DNA of 64,000 bases from Ochotona curzoniae (Eukaryota; Chordata; Mammalia; Lagomorpha; Ochotonidae), in contig NW_024466218.1 in the NCBI RefSeq assembly GCF_017591425.1, positions 16,816,001 to 16,880,000 of the forward strand. Reading direction: 5' to 3'. A program made the translations under genes and the position numbers. Below the pieces are notes generated by a model. The model was not told the DNA's origin, ran no database searches, and worked only from the letters and a program-made list of their open reading frames with translations. This document shows positions 48,864-60,445 of the stretch, piece after piece; the first letter of the stretch is position 1, and every line of letters begins with the position of its first letter.

Positions 48864-48985
48864 TAAGTCCCAAGCTGGGAGCTGGAAGGGAAGTGGAGCA
48901 GCTGGGATGTGAACCAGAGCTCATTTGGTATCCTGCACTTGCAAGATGAGGATTTAGTCATTGAGCCACCACTTTGCCAAGGTCC
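48864..48985 (-). mobile_element. CSINE fragment (5' half)
   Basis: CAAGCTGGGAGCTGGAAGGG, GGAGCAGCTGGGATGTGAACC, CTTGCAAGATGAGGATTTAG. The 3' half of the element is absent. Confidence 0.82.
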
Positions 48986-49348
48986 AATTACATTCTTAAA
49001 CATTTTTCTCCTCTGATTTCAATCTGTTGGAATCTGATCTCTTTCATTCATTTATAAATTCACTGAGTATTTTTTAGGTATTAAGAATGTCTAAGACATT
49101 TTTCTGGAGCTTGACAATAAAAGCAAGTATCTGCTTCTCAGGGGAGAACAAGAGCTATTGAGAAGAGCTGTGTGAAGGTGGAGGAAGGTCAAGAAACAAT
49201 GCATCAGAAGTATACCTCTGATGAGGGGATGTAGAGCACCAGCATGCAAGATGAGGGACGGGCTGCACTCAGAAAATCATATAACAGAAGCCTGAATCAT
49301 GAGTCTGAGGAGTAGCAAGGCTGATACTTTTTGTTGCAACACAGTGAA

Positions 49349-49387
<39 letters not shown>

Positions 49388-49462
49388 TCAAATATTAGAG
49401 TCTGTATTAAGCAAACACTCACACAGTTCCGGTTTCAGCATTGCTGTTGCTTTAATCTTGAT
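48986..49462. other. Unique sequence with GT microsatellite
   Basis: Only the GT run at 49350-49386 was recognised. Confidence 0.55.
49350..49386. repeat. (GT)n microsatellite, pure
   Basis: About 18 uninterrupted GT units, likely polymorphic. Confidence 0.95.
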
Positions 49463-49775
49463 TGGGGCCAGTGTTAGGTCATAGTGGTGGAGCCACAGCC
49501 AGCACTGCTGACATCCTGTATGTGAAATAGCTTGAGTCCTAGCTGTCCCACTTCTGATCCAGCTCCCTGCTAATGTATTGGGAAAGCAGTGGCGACTGGC
49601 CCAAGTGCTTGGGTCCCTGGAGCATGAACCCTGCTCCTGCTCTTGACTTTGGGCTGACCAGCTTTGTCCTTTGAGGTTGTTTGGGAATGAACCAGTAGAT
49701 AGAATCTTTGTCTGTCTCTGCCCTCTCTCTGTAACTCTTTCAAATACATGGATAAATATTTTATTTTTTTAAAGA
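49463..49775 (+). mobile_element. CSINE, older subfamily
   Basis: TGGGGCCAGTGTTAGGTCATAG head, GATCCAGCTCCCTGCTAATG body, CTCTGTAACTCTTTCAAATAC tail: the older lagomorph subfamily 3' end. Confidence 0.9.
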
Positions 49776-50571
49776 AAGAAATGATCTCTCTCTCTCTCTT
49801 TTACCAGCTATTGTGCATTAAAAAAGATGAAAGATTGAATCTACAAAATGCAGTGAATGACAAAAAGAATGTCAAAATAGAACTAGAATGGAATCACAAA
49901 ACAATGAAAGGGACTAGAGTTTGGACAATGAAAACTAATAGAGTTTGGACCTGGGCCTTGACATCCGCCTGCTAGTTCTGTCTCAGTCTGGGCTTACCTT
50001 GTACTTCATCATAATATTTAAAATGCACACATTTCTATGACATTAAACATGGTAACATTATGAAAAGATTTTAGTCAATCATTTGGCTAAAATTGAATTG
50101 CCTTTCAAATTAAAGCCAAGTGTATATTTCTCAAAGAACTTAGTTATTGTTTATTATAGAAGTGAAAAAGCCAATGAGCATGGTAGCTCTGTCTCTTCTC
50201 TATTTTGCTAAATAAATACTTACATATACATACCAGTTTCAGCAAAATATTCCCTACTAGTTTCTTGACAGAAAAGCTGTTTTAAAAAACGAGGTTATGA
50301 TGTTTCTACACAGTCTCTGTCTTTCTGGGTGAGTACAATGGCTCCTGTGGCAAGTGTTTGGGAGTAAATAAACATATTCCCCATTCATCAATATTAAAAA
50401 GAGGAATAAACAGAATAACATAAGCCTTGTGATATCTGAACCCAAAAGTTTTGTAATGAGTATCAAACAGTATCTCAACATCCATTTTGGAAAAATCAAT
50501 TCCTTTCTTTCCCCATCCCCCTCTGGTATTGGCTAGATTTTGTTCAAAATACATCCATTAAAATCCTAATC
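49776..50571. other. Unique intergenic sequence
   Basis: Nothing recognised. Confidence 0.55.
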
Positions 50572-50815
50572 CCAGAGGGTGACATTGCGTCATGGTAAAT
50601 TAAGCCTCTGCCTGCAACAGCAGAACTCCATAATACTACAAATTTGGGACCCAACTATTTCCTATCCAGCTTGCTTCTGATGTGCCTGGGAAAGTAGCAG
50701 AAGATGGCCCAAATGTGCTTGCTCTCTCTCTCTCTCTCTCTCTCTTTATATATACATATATAAAGATATATATCAATCTCATTCACTCTTTCTCTCTGTA
50801 ACTTTGTTTTCATAT
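50572..50815 (+). mobile_element. Old CSINE with expanded CT/TA tract
   Basis: GCCTCTGCCTGCAACAGCAG head part, CCAGCTTGCTTCTGATGTGCC body, then (CT)n at 50722-50745 and a TATATACATATATAAAG stretch replacing the 3' part, ending CTCTCTGTAACTTTG. Confidence 0.78.
50722..50772. repeat. (CT)n and (TA)n microsatellite
   Basis: Twelve CT units followed by an imperfect TA run, inside an old SINE. Confidence 0.9.
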
Positions 50816-51796
50816 CAATACATACAAAACATAAATCAAGAAAAAGTAGAAATCGTAACCCTACTACCTCAGAATGTGATTAGGCAGAAAAACGGGATAT
50901 TTGAAAAGACAATTGCATCACTCTTTGTGAAGCTATTTTATATTGACTTGAATAAAGTTATCATGCCATAAAATGATTCTAAATGAAGGATATATTTAGA
51001 TATTCCTGTACCCATTAGCTTAGAGTGATTCATTTTATACCTTTTAGAAACAAGTTGTTTTTGTTGTTAATAACCTGGTTGGTATTTAATTGGATGTAAA
51101 ACCTCTAGGAATCTGAAAATATATATTAATATGCATATATTAAATCAGAAATGTATCAACATAAGCATGAAATAAGTGAACAAAAAGTTTGATATCTACT
51201 ACAAAATATGGTATTTCTCATGTAATTCTTACGTATGTGCTTGTTTCCTGTATTCATTTATTCATGCCATGTCACTGTGAATAGCTCGCAATATCCCAAG
51301 TTCAACAGTTTTTCTCTTTCCTGTATGTCTTATTTGTTCTACCTTAAACCTCCACTACCTTTGAAATGCTTGCTCTCTCCAGCCCTAACATTTTTTTTTC
51401 ATGCTTCAGTTGCCTCCACTGAAATGTAAATGGTAACTTCTGATATGCTGACGAAGTCCCAAATAATGATAATAATAATAGTATTTTATTCATGGATTTT
51501 TGTGGGGATTAAAATAGTAAAAGGAACAATTGCTATGACATACATTGTAACTGTAAGGTTCTACCAGCATCTCAACAGATAACAACACCTGCTTTAGAGT
51601 CCCTCAGTTTAATTTTCTGTATTTATTTTAGTCCATTTTAGATATGGTGAAATTAAACACACATTTCGAAACCTCATTCCCATCCAGAAATAATCACTCT
51701 TATCATTTTTCTGCATTATGAATATTTGGCTATTATGAAATTACTATCAAGCCTTTACAGAAAGGAATAATTTAGTATAATAACAATATTATTTCC
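50816..51796. other. Unique intergenic sequence
   Basis: Nothing recognised beyond a short ATA repeat near 51470. Confidence 0.55.
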
Positions 51797-52122
51797 AGGC
51801 CTGGCAGCATGGCCTAGTGGCAAAAGTCCTCATCTTGAATGAGCCTGGATCCCATGTGGGCAGCAGTTCTAATCCCAGCAGCTCCACTTCCCATCCAGCT
51901 CCCTGTTTGTGGCCTGGAAAGGCAGTCGAGGACAGCAGAAAGCCTTGGAACCCTGCACCAGTATGGGAGACCTGGAGGAGGTTCCTGGCTCCTGGCTTTG
52001 GATCGGCGCAGCACCGGCCATTGCAGTCATTTGGGGAATGAATTATCAGATGGAAGAGCCTCCTCTCTATATGTAAGACTTCCCAATAAAATAAAATAGT
52101 TTTTAAAAATAAAAAAAAAAAT
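51797..52122 (+). mobile_element. CSINE, full length
   Basis: CCAGGCCTGGCAGCATGGCC head, B box GTTCTAATCCCAG, CAGTCGAGGACAGC retaining a CpG, and an A-rich tail with AAAAAAAAAA. Young type. Confidence 0.94.
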
Positions 52123-52419
52123 TGCAAGGTAAGTAAGAGAATAAGCCCAGACTCATACCCAGCGTCTACTTACGCAGTGCAGATGTAGACAAAGGCCGTA
52201 GTATTGGTCCTGGAGGTTCTGTGGTGGCAGCAACATCAATGCCACCAGTATGGGCTAAAACTTGAGTCAGAAGAGCTATTTGGGGATGAGCATAAGACTT
52301 ATTCACTACCCAAGTATCATGTGTGTTCACACAGTCTCCGGTATCAAACTGGCTTGTAAATTTAGCAGAGATTATAGCAAATCTATTTTATTTCTTAGAT
52401 ATATTTTCATTTTATCTCA
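52123..52419. other. Unique spacer
   Basis: Nothing recognised. Confidence 0.5.
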
Positions 52420-52698
52420 TTTCATTTATAAGGAGAAGGAAGGAGAGTCAGCAAGACATCTTTCAGCTACTGGCACACTTGCCAAATGGCCACAATGGAC
52501 AAATCTGAGCCCACCTGAAGCCAGGAGCTACAAGTTTCCTATGGGTCTCCCATATTGGTTCAGAGGCCCAAACACTTGTGTAATCCTTTTCTGATTTTCT
52601 ATACCATATACAAGGAACTGGATCAAAAGTGGAGCATCCAGAAGTAAACCTGGACCACAAGGAATGCCTGTGCTGGAGGTAAAAGCTTAGTCTACTAT
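52420..52698 (-). mobile_element. Old CSINE
   Basis: TTTCATTTATAAGGAGAAGGAAGG tail side, CATCTTTCAGCTACTGGCACAC, GAAGCCAGGAGCTACAAG, AAGGAACTGGATCAAAAGTGG. Confidence 0.83.
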
Positions 52699-53043
52699 TC
52701 AAAACTCTTAGTGTATTTAGCTTCCCTCTCTAAGATGTGAGAATAATAGTTATAAACTTGAATATGAAGTCCAGTGTAATATTTCTGTTCTTATAATGGA
52801 AGAGCAAAATTTGTCTCCAAATAGATGTAAGTCATGGTCATTTCAAATTAATGCTTTTAGGAGTAGTAAACAGCTCCATGGAGAAAAAAAATGTTCTTAG
52901 TAGACAGTCAGAAAATGATCTCCAAGCTGCAATAAGTGAAAAGACTAAGGAGAGAAAAATGTATATTACAAGCCCCTATTGATCCAATAACAAAACTATG
53001 ACTAAAGTACATATGCACTAGTATTAAAAACCAGTACCAAACA
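52699..53043. other. Unique spacer
   Basis: Nothing recognised. Confidence 0.5.
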
Positions 53044-53390
53044 AGGGTTAACATTGTGGCATATAGGTAAGGCCTCTGCCTGGGATGCCAGAATCTCATA
53101 CTGGCACTGGTCCCAGTTCAGGACACTCAACTTCTGATCCAGTTCCCTGCTATTGTGCCTGGGAAAGCAATGGTGGATGGCTCAAGTGTTTGGGACCCTG
53201 CACCCATATGAGAGACCTGGAAGACACTTCTTGCTCCTGTCTTGGGACTGGCCCAGCCTTGATCCTTGCATTCGTTTGGGGGAAAAATGTCCAAATATTT
53301 CTGCCTCTTTGTCTCTCTGTCTCTCTATTTCTCTGTCTCTCTGTCCCTCTGTAACAGACTTTCAAAAACAAACTTGTCTTTAAAAAAAGG
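53044..53390 (+). mobile_element. CSINE, older subfamily
   Basis: GGTTAACATTGTGGCATATAGG head, GATCCAGTTCCCTGCTATTG body, an extended TCTCTGTCTCTC tract near 53310-53350, and an A-rich end CTTTCAAAAACAAAC. Confidence 0.9.
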
Positions 53391-53829
53391 ACTATGCCAA
53401 AATGTTATTAAAGTCATTATGATAAAAAAAAAAAGGAGCAAACAGGTTGAATGCATAAGTATATGATGGGTTTCTGTTAAGGAATCTTATTCCTAAATTT
53501 AGCGTTGGAGCGCTGAAAATATTTCACATAACTGTAAAAATAAAATAGAATTTAACATTCAATGTCTTAAAAACAGAAATAAAATGCATACCAAAGTACA
53601 CTTAAATGAACACTGAGTTGGCAGCAAAATTACACAAGAACTTTTTTGCATGAATTTAAAAAGCAATCAGATAAGTAAACATTCCTAGAATAGCATGTGT
53701 TCATGACAAAAAGAACTCCCCCAAGGTAGATTGCATAGTTACCAATTTTTCAGGAATTACATTTCTGGTAGTCATGTTACTATTATAAATCTTTATTTGA
53801 ATAAGTTTACTTGATTTCTATTCTATGAT
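53391..53829. other. AT-rich spacer
   Basis: Nothing recognised. Confidence 0.5.
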
Positions 53830-54490
53830 TCTCCCCTGGATCATTTTAATTTGGGAAAGATTTACATATAATAAACTGTACACATTTTTAAAACATGATT
53901 TTACATATATTCCTCCATGAAACCATCATCAAAATCATAGAAGTTAATATATTGATTTTTCCTGGAATTTCATCCCAAATGCTTCGTCTCTCTCATCACC
54001 ACTCCCCATCCATATCTCATCTACCACTCAAAGTTAACACTGATTTTTTTTAAATGTAAATTAGCTTGTACTGGCTTCAATGTTTTATAAATGGAATCTA
54101 TGGAATACATACATGAGATCCCACATTAGTTTAATTGGCAAAATCACTGTGGAAGTCATTTATGTTTCATTTACTTTTAGTGGTGAACAGTATTCTGATG
54201 TGCAGTTGTACTAAAATTTATCCATTCACCTATCAATGGATCTATGTTGACTTTAGTTTTTGATTAGTACAGACAAAGCTGGTATAACAATCTATGCACA
54301 AGTCTGTGTAAATACATGATTTTATTTCTTAATTAAGTAGTTAGAAGTTGAATTTTTGGGTCTTGTGGTGAAGATATGGTTAACATTTTAAGAAGTTAAC
54401 ATCTTACTTTTCAAACTAATTAAACATTTCTCATTCTTACCAGTGTTGTAGGAATCGTCCAACAGTCGATATTTTCTGCTTTTTAACAGC
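53830..54490 (-). mobile_element. Ancient LINE-1 3' end (L1M type)
   Basis: TACATATAATAAACTGTACACA, CATGAAACCATCATCAAAATC, ATGGATCTATGTTGAC, CACAAGTCTGTGTAAATAC and GAATTTTTGGGTC occur in the order of the classic old L1ME-type 3' UTR read in antisense. Longer and clearer than the fragment at 45650. Confidence 0.85.
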
Positions 54491-54675
54491 TATGATTTCA
54501 ACAGATGTGAAATGAAATCTTACTATGGATTTAGTTAATATCATCCTCATAACTCCCTTGCAAAATCTGCTCCATGACCCTGTAGATTTTGGCTCAAGGA
54601 TAGTCTTGAAATGCATTTGAACTCTTCACTATGGTTATCGTGTAACTTTCTAGCATGCCCGTGACACAGTCTTAT

Positions 54676-55003
54676 TTTTAGGTTTACTTTATTTTATTTT
54701 GATGGGAAAGGCAGATACACTGAGAGAGGGAGAGATAAAGAGCTTTCATCCATTGGTTCATTCTCCAAGTGGCTACAATGGCCGAGTTGAACCAATCCTA
54801 AGACAGGTGCCAGGAGATTCTTCTACTTGTTCTGTCACATGGGGAAGTGTCCCAAGGCCTTGGGTCATTCTCTACTGCTTTCCCATGCACAAGTAGGGAG
54901 CTAGATGGGAAATGAAGCAGCTGGGATAAAAGCCAGCTCCCATACGGGATCCTCACAGATGCAAGGTGAGGATTTAGTCACGAGGCTACTGCACCAGGCC
55001 CTG
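54676..55003 (-). mobile_element. CSINE, near full length
   Basis: TTTACTTTATTTTATTTTGATGGG tail side, TTTCATCCATTGGTTCATTC, GAGGCTACTGCACCAGGCCC head end. Confidence 0.93.
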
Positions 55004-55440
55004 TGACATATTCTTAATTCAGTCATTATTTGAGATTAAAATATACTTGCGGAAAATTTTACTCATTATGTCCGTCCATATGAGCACCAGGGCATACTTC
55101 CCTGTAAAGCAGAGCTGTAAAAGTGTCAGTGCCTCTGTTGGTACATCTTATTTCTCTGACTCACCTCAACTTGTGTCTGATTGGAACATGGTAAATGTCC
55201 TGGATGTTGTCCCCATCTTTAGAAACAAATACGCCTTCCATTTCACTCAGGCCATGGAGTATAAGATGTGAAAAATTAGAAAGACAACGATGTGAACTAA
55301 GTGGAAAAGATCAAAATGAGAAAAGAAAAAAAGGGGGGGTAATAAAGAATATCACTATATATAACAGGAAAAAGTAAATAAAATGTGAACAAGAAAGTAT
55401 AATTTAGGGAGAAGCAGAAATCGCATTCTCGAAGAATCTA
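55004..55440. other. Unique spacer
   Basis: Nothing recognised. Confidence 0.5.
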
Positions 55441-55690
55441 GTCAGGGCAAGCTTTAGCACAACAATTGAGACCCAAAGGAGTGCCTAGGTTTGAATTATG
55501 TTCCTGGTTTCAGCTTCCTGCTAATTTTCAGACTAGAAGGCAATGAATACAGTTGAAGCACATGGTTTCTGACTCCCACATGGGGCACTCTGGAGTTTCT
55601 GCTACCCATTTTAGCCAACACTCAATCTAGCTGTGATAGGCACTGGGGAGGGAATTGGCACAGGAGAGTTTTTTCCTCAGTTTCCCTCTA
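55441..55690 (+). mobile_element. Old CSINE, strongly diverged
   Basis: GTCAGGGCAAGCTTTAGCAC head, CAGCTTCCTGCTAATTTTCAG body, CACATGGGGCACTCTGGAG, with a TA microsatellite in place of the tail. It is the last SINE before SYT4. Confidence 0.7.
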
Positions 55691-55704
55691 AATATAAATA
55701 TATA

Positions 55705-55735
<31 letters not shown>
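55690..55735. repeat. (TA)n microsatellite
   Basis: Imperfect then pure TA units, about 45 bases. Confidence 0.93.
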
Positions 55736-56064
55736 CCTTCTTCCAAAAATTAAATAATTGAAAACAATGTAGAACCACCATTGACGAGGCCCCATTAAGG
55801 GAGAAGGAGGAGGGGCATGTCATAAAATCCTTTGCCTGCCATCTTGCACTATTGTTTTAATTACCCTAAGGTGTTTCAGCCTGAGTTTTCTTCTGTATGA
55901 TAGAGATCATGATATCCATGACAAGATATCAGCATTAGGAATAAACAAATTAAAACAAAAATGAAAACTCTGGGAGCTGTCATTAATGTTGAGTAGTTAA
56001 TACCGGGAGATCTGAGCTGGACGATCAGCCACCTGTTAGGGTTTACTGGCAAGGAAGAGTAAAA
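55736..56064. other. Spacer downstream of SYT4
   Basis: Unique sequence with no recognised feature; would be 3' flank of SYT4 if the distal poly(A) signal is used. Confidence 0.5.
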
Positions 56065-56084
56065 GCCTTGGCCAAAAGCAGCAA

Positions 56085-56090
56085 TTTATT
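56085..56090 (-). terminator. SYT4: Candidate distal poly(A) signal of SYT4
   Basis: AATAAA on the minus strand, about 2.43 kb after the stop codon. Confidence 0.5.
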
Positions 56091-57677
56091 CATGTCTTAC
56101 AAACATGGTCTTACAAACATCATATAGAGCTGGCACAAAGGAACAGACACCATCTCGTACACCATGCTTCCTTCCAAATCACTTCTATTGAATTAAACAT
56201 CAGAGCAAATCAGTTACTGAGTTACACAGTTCTTCAAACATGGACACCTCCCTATTAGGGTGGTTAATTGGCTATTTAGACAAACAATTAATTTACAAGT
56301 TTAATACAGTGCAGGATTGCAACAGAATTCAAGATATTCACATTGATATTGTGATGCATTGTAGAACAGTACAATTTTCAGAAGATGAGATCATATATCT
56401 ACCTGCCTGTTTCTAGTCCTTTCCTGTTTTGCTTCTTTCTTTCATTAAAACCATTTGCAAATAGTTTTACTTAACGTTTCACACTGAAAACATCTCAGAT
56501 TTTAAAATTAAAGCTATTTACAAATTATGTAATTTTTAAAGATTTTGTGATTGGTTTTGTTGATCCACTTTAAAAAATCACCCCCTCTAACAGTCATTTT
56601 TCTACTGGTACTACCATTAAATTCTGGCTGCTATGAAATATATTCAAACTCAGCCCTCACAACCCTCAGAACTCCAAATGGAAAATATTCTATGGCCCAC
56701 AATGCTAAATGTACAGACATATGAAGGCCATCTGGCTTCCCCAGACTACCTGCTGACTACCAGTCATTGCATGTTGCTTTCATAGAAATGCTGAGTGGAC
56801 CATGATGCTATGACGTGACTTGGTATCTTAATGAAGACAGTGAATGGAAAAGAGTCTTTCTCATTACTAACATTGCCGTAAATCACAAAAGGTTGATTTT
56901 CAATATTTGTACAGACATAAAGAAAGACACCTGTTTATATTAGGTATAATCATAAAAAGCATATATAAGTTGTTTGGAAAATGCATTTTCATACAATTTT
57001 ACAAACACTGTGATATCAAACACATTCTCAAAATCTGCTAAAGTACTCACACAAAATCTGACTCAAAAATGTACATTTTCAGTAGACTGTATTTCTAACT
57101 TGCATATTTAGTAAGTCAACTGTACCCAAGTTTCACTTGAACTTCCCTAAAAATTCAAATACAGTGCATTGTCCTCAAGTTGATGCTTCCCAAACAAGCA
57201 GAGGGTTCTGCTTTCCCCTAATAAGACTTGAATAATTTGAGGATCCTGACACTGCGAAATGGTACAAGATACAAGTCTGTAAACTGTTCTGCAGATAAGA
57301 GCTTAAGACAAATTAGCGTAGAAAAAGGTGAATGAAACACATACTTTTTTCTGCTAATTTGACTGCCTATGTTTAACTTGTGTGGACTTCATGTAAATTA
57401 CAGTAGGCTTGCTATTGAACTACTTGTAAGCCTTATCATTTACTTGTTAGTTGGTTGGTTGAAGTAACACTTTCTATCTGGCAACATTTCAAAGTCCTTT
57501 TCACCCCATCTTTTCTTTTTCAACTAGTGACTTCATCACTTCTAGTAGAGAATAAATTAAATGTAGATTTAGGTAACCATGCTCTCTGGGTACAGAAGCT
57601 GTTCCTTGAGCATATGCTTGGACACTGCACACATTTCTTAAAAAAAAATATGTTTCTAACTGGATTCCTAGTCGAAC

Positions 57678-57683
57678 TTTATT
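57678..57683 (-). terminator. SYT4: Candidate proximal poly(A) signal of SYT4
   Basis: AATAAA on the minus strand, about 0.84 kb after the stop codon. Use unknown. Confidence 0.3.
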
Positions 57684-58516
57684 TTTATATCCACTATTGA
57701 CTTCCATGACTTTGTGAAAGTGATAGGGGTGTCTTAGGCCACTGTGAGGCTTGGGACAGGCAGTGAATACTTAAAGGCCATAGTTCTTACATGAGGTTAT
57801 ATTTTACATTTGACTCACATGTAACTTAGGCAGGGAGAAAAACCATATTTCAGCCACAGTATGCTCAATTCAGCCCTTTAATAAAGTGAATTTTCAGCTT
57901 GTTCACTGTCCTTTTGGAATGAACCAACATTATTTCTCTGATGATAAAAATCGTAGCAAATAATTACAAATCAAAGACAAATGACCAAGTATTTTCATAA
58001 GCCGGACAACCATTTGCACATGACATAATTAATAACAGCAACTAGAGGACATTTCTTTAACATCTTTGGATTTAAAGAAAAATTGATTTCCCCTACCCGC
58101 AGGGAAAAAAATGGATGAATTTTCATAAGAGAAGACATGCTTTTCAAATTTAAATCCTAACAATCACATGAAAACCCAGTGACGGGTGCCAATGAGATAG
58201 TCCCCTAAACCTCATCTATGACTTGGGACTGAGTTATAGTAGTCATAAAATGTTTGATTACTTGCACTTCTGTCACTAGTGATTCACAAGGGAAACTGGA
58301 TATCTTATGAAAATTTATCCAACTTCTCTAATAAAAGGGGGAAATTGTCATGATACACATTTACAGTTAGTCTCTGATATACTAGTTCAATCCACTTCTA
58401 ACAACAACAAAAAAAAGGTTGCTTGCTGTCACAAGCTTGCAATCATGACATCAGATAGAAAGAAAATTGCTCTTTGCCTAATAAAAACCTTTCAGTTCCA
58501 AGTCAGCGCCAGGATG

Positions 58517-58824
58517 CTAACCGCCACAGAGCATGTGCCACTTGGCGATTTGCCTCCGGGGATAGTCACAGATCTCCTTCCAATGCTCGCCTCCGCTTCC
58601 TTCTGCTGTGGCACTGAGGACCAACCTCCCTATCACCTCATTGCGGGATCCCCTTTCGGAATCCAACACCAGAAATTCAACACTTATTTCTTCAAGACTC
58701 TCACAAGGGATATCGAAAACAAACAGTTCATTGAACACGGCATTGGGGGCGCACTTCTTCACATGAGTCTTCTTTTTGGAGATTCTCTTTTTGGCATGGT
58801 ACAGGTTGACTTTGACGTAGGGAT
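58517..58824 (-). CDS. SYT4: SYT4 exon 4 coding part: rest of C2B domain and stop
   Basis: Synaptotagmin-4 is a vesicle membrane protein with two C2 domains that modulates regulated exocytosis in neurons and endocrine cells. This last coding exon follows the acceptor TTTTTGCAG, completes an Asp codon begun in exon 3, and encodes 101 further residues from PYVKVNLYHAKK to the stop TAG (58517-58519). Visible: the polybasic stretch KKRISKKKTHVKK; NAVFNELFVFDIP; the calcium-loop segment LDSERGSRNEVIG; and the C-terminal WHML, matching the WHXL motif of synaptotagmin C2B domains. Compared with human SYT4 as I recall it, only scattered substitutions occur (for example the C-terminus ends LCGG rather than LCDG). 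No frameshift or premature stop. Confidence 0.97.
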
Positions 58825-59459
58825 CTGCAAAAAGTACACGGCAGGCATTATTACGTCAGAGCTGAAGAGCTGATCTCAAGACAACAGCGTCCTTGGAAAT
58901 CAGCGCATGACCGTGAAATGTGGTGAGAACGGGGTGGAGGCCAGACAAAGGAAAATATAAATAAATCTTGCCTTCTCTTAGAAAAAAAAATTGATGTAAG
59001 GGAAAATGAAATGATCATTAACACAGTTGACAGGAAATGGATAAGAAGCAGAAAGAGGAGAAAATATTAAAAAAGGAAGAAAGTTAAAAATCTGCGTACA
59101 TATTCTGATGCCTAATGACTCATTTTCGATGGTGGGACAGAGGGGGAAAAAACCCTTAGATGATATTAACCGTGTAGAATCTTATGACTTTTATGTACGT
59201 CTTTCTGTCTCTGAATGTGGCTGCTCTTTTATTGACAGTGCTCTTTCTTCAACTTTTTTGTGATTCTTTAATCATCTGCCAGAATCATTTTGTGTTTCCT
59301 AGAATGGAGCTTATCTGTGTCACAGCATGTGGATTTTAGGGTTATGTGACTTTTTCACACAATTAATTACATTACTGTGATCTTTTCCTGATTTGAACAG
59401 GTGAGTTCATTTTAACTTCTTACTCCAAATTTGAACACCACGTTTTTCAACCTCCATCA

Positions 59460-59640
59460 TTGCATAATATTAATGATAGCATCAGATGGTATTTACGAAG
59501 TCTGTAATTCCTGCTTCATGGATCCCTCAAGACAAGCATTGTTATGCCCAGTTTATAGAGCTTAAAAAATTCCTAATATTGCACTTAGGTTTTGACTGAG
59601 ACTATTTAACCCATCTAATGCATGTTCCTGTTCACTGCTT
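59460..59640 (+). mobile_element. MIR remnant in SYT4 intron 3
   Basis: AATGATAGCATCAGATGGTATTTACGAAG, CAAGCATTGTTATGCCCAGTTTATAG and CACTGCTTTG follow the order of the ancient mammalian MIR SINE. Decayed. Confidence 0.55.
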
Positions 59641-59764
59641 TGTAACAAAAAAAAAAAGCATGGTTCGTAATCTGTGCTGCTTTGCTTCATTATTTTCAGA
59701 GATCATCACAACACTCAAAACTAATTCTCAAAACACATTTAGAAAATAAGAATTGATAAACAGA

Positions 59765-59829
59765 CTAAGATCAATTGAAGTCATTATATATATAATATAT
59801 AAGTCATTATATATATTATATATATATAT

Positions 59830-59870
<41 letters not shown>

Positions 59871-60000
59871 TATATATTATATATATTATATATATATATA
59901 TATATATTTATTTATATATAAATATATATATATAATATATATATTTATATATATTTTATATATATTTATATATATATAAAATGACTTCAATTGATCTTAG
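59765..60000. repeat. AT-rich palindrome with perfect 20-bp arms
   Basis: CTAAGATCAATTGAAGTCAT at 59765-59784 is exactly reverse-complementary to 59981-60000. The roughly 196 bases between are nearly pure TA with short TTATAT variations, themselves self-complementary. The whole could fold into one large hairpin or cruciform. Confidence 0.95.
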
Positions 60001-60112
60001 CATTATATATATATAGCATTATATATATATTATATATTATATATATTATATATATTATATATATATATATATAATGACTTCAATATATACATATATATAT
60101 AAATATATATAT
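60001..60112. repeat. TA tract with third partial arm
   Basis: Continues the TA repeat and includes AATGACTTCAAT (60073-60084), a partial extra copy of the right arm, suggesting duplication of part of the palindrome. Confidence 0.88.
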
Positions 60113-60445
60113 AAAACTCTTCTCCTGGGCCTTACTTTTGTTTCCAACTTGCCACTTTTGACAATGAACTCTTACTTCTGTATTGAACACAGATGTTTCT
60201 TTTATTGCATTCAGCCAGACGTCTACAAGACATAGCTTTGCTTAATTCCTAGTGCTCTGTAAATACTATTCTTGTTGTGGTTACTGGCTGATTTCGTGAT
60301 TTAAAAAAAAAGTAGAAAACAGCTGCATCTCTTGTCATGTGAAGTAGAAGGTAGAACAATTTCATCCGTTAGTGTTAGCTGTTAACTGTTTTGTTTTTTC
60401 TCAATACATAGCCCACTTGCACAAAGATGCTGAGCATTTTCTTAC

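Larger units (their letters stand above)
56065..58516 (-). other. SYT4: SYT4 exon 4, probable 3' UTR
   Basis: About 2.45 kb following the SYT4 stop codon. It is free of CSINE and L1 sequence. On the minus strand AATAAA occurs at 56085-56090 and 57678-57683, giving candidate 3' ends of about 2.45 kb and 0.85 kb. The distal end agrees with my recollection that mammalian SYT4 mRNAs have a long 3' UTR. The exact cleavage site is not visible. Confidence 0.55.
58825..60445 (-). other. SYT4: SYT4 intron 3
   Basis: 1621-bp intron with GTAAG donor (60445 leftward) and CAG acceptor (58827-58825). Contains a MIR remnant and a 330-bp AT-rich palindromic tract. No CSINE. Confidence 0.95.

Noticed and set aside
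1..56000. RIT2 or any second gene downstream of SYT4
   Set aside because: RIT2 is the human neighbour, but no Ras-like motif or exon was seen; the human gap is far larger than the space here.
58307..58873. 188-codon plus-strand open frame, the second longest in the window
   Set aside because: It lies antisense across SYT4 exon 4, whose minus-strand reading matches a known protein and has proper splice sites. The plus-strand protein is unfamiliar.
59753..59935. 60-codon frame rich in isoleucine and tyrosine
   Set aside because: Translation of TA repeats in SYT4 intron 3.
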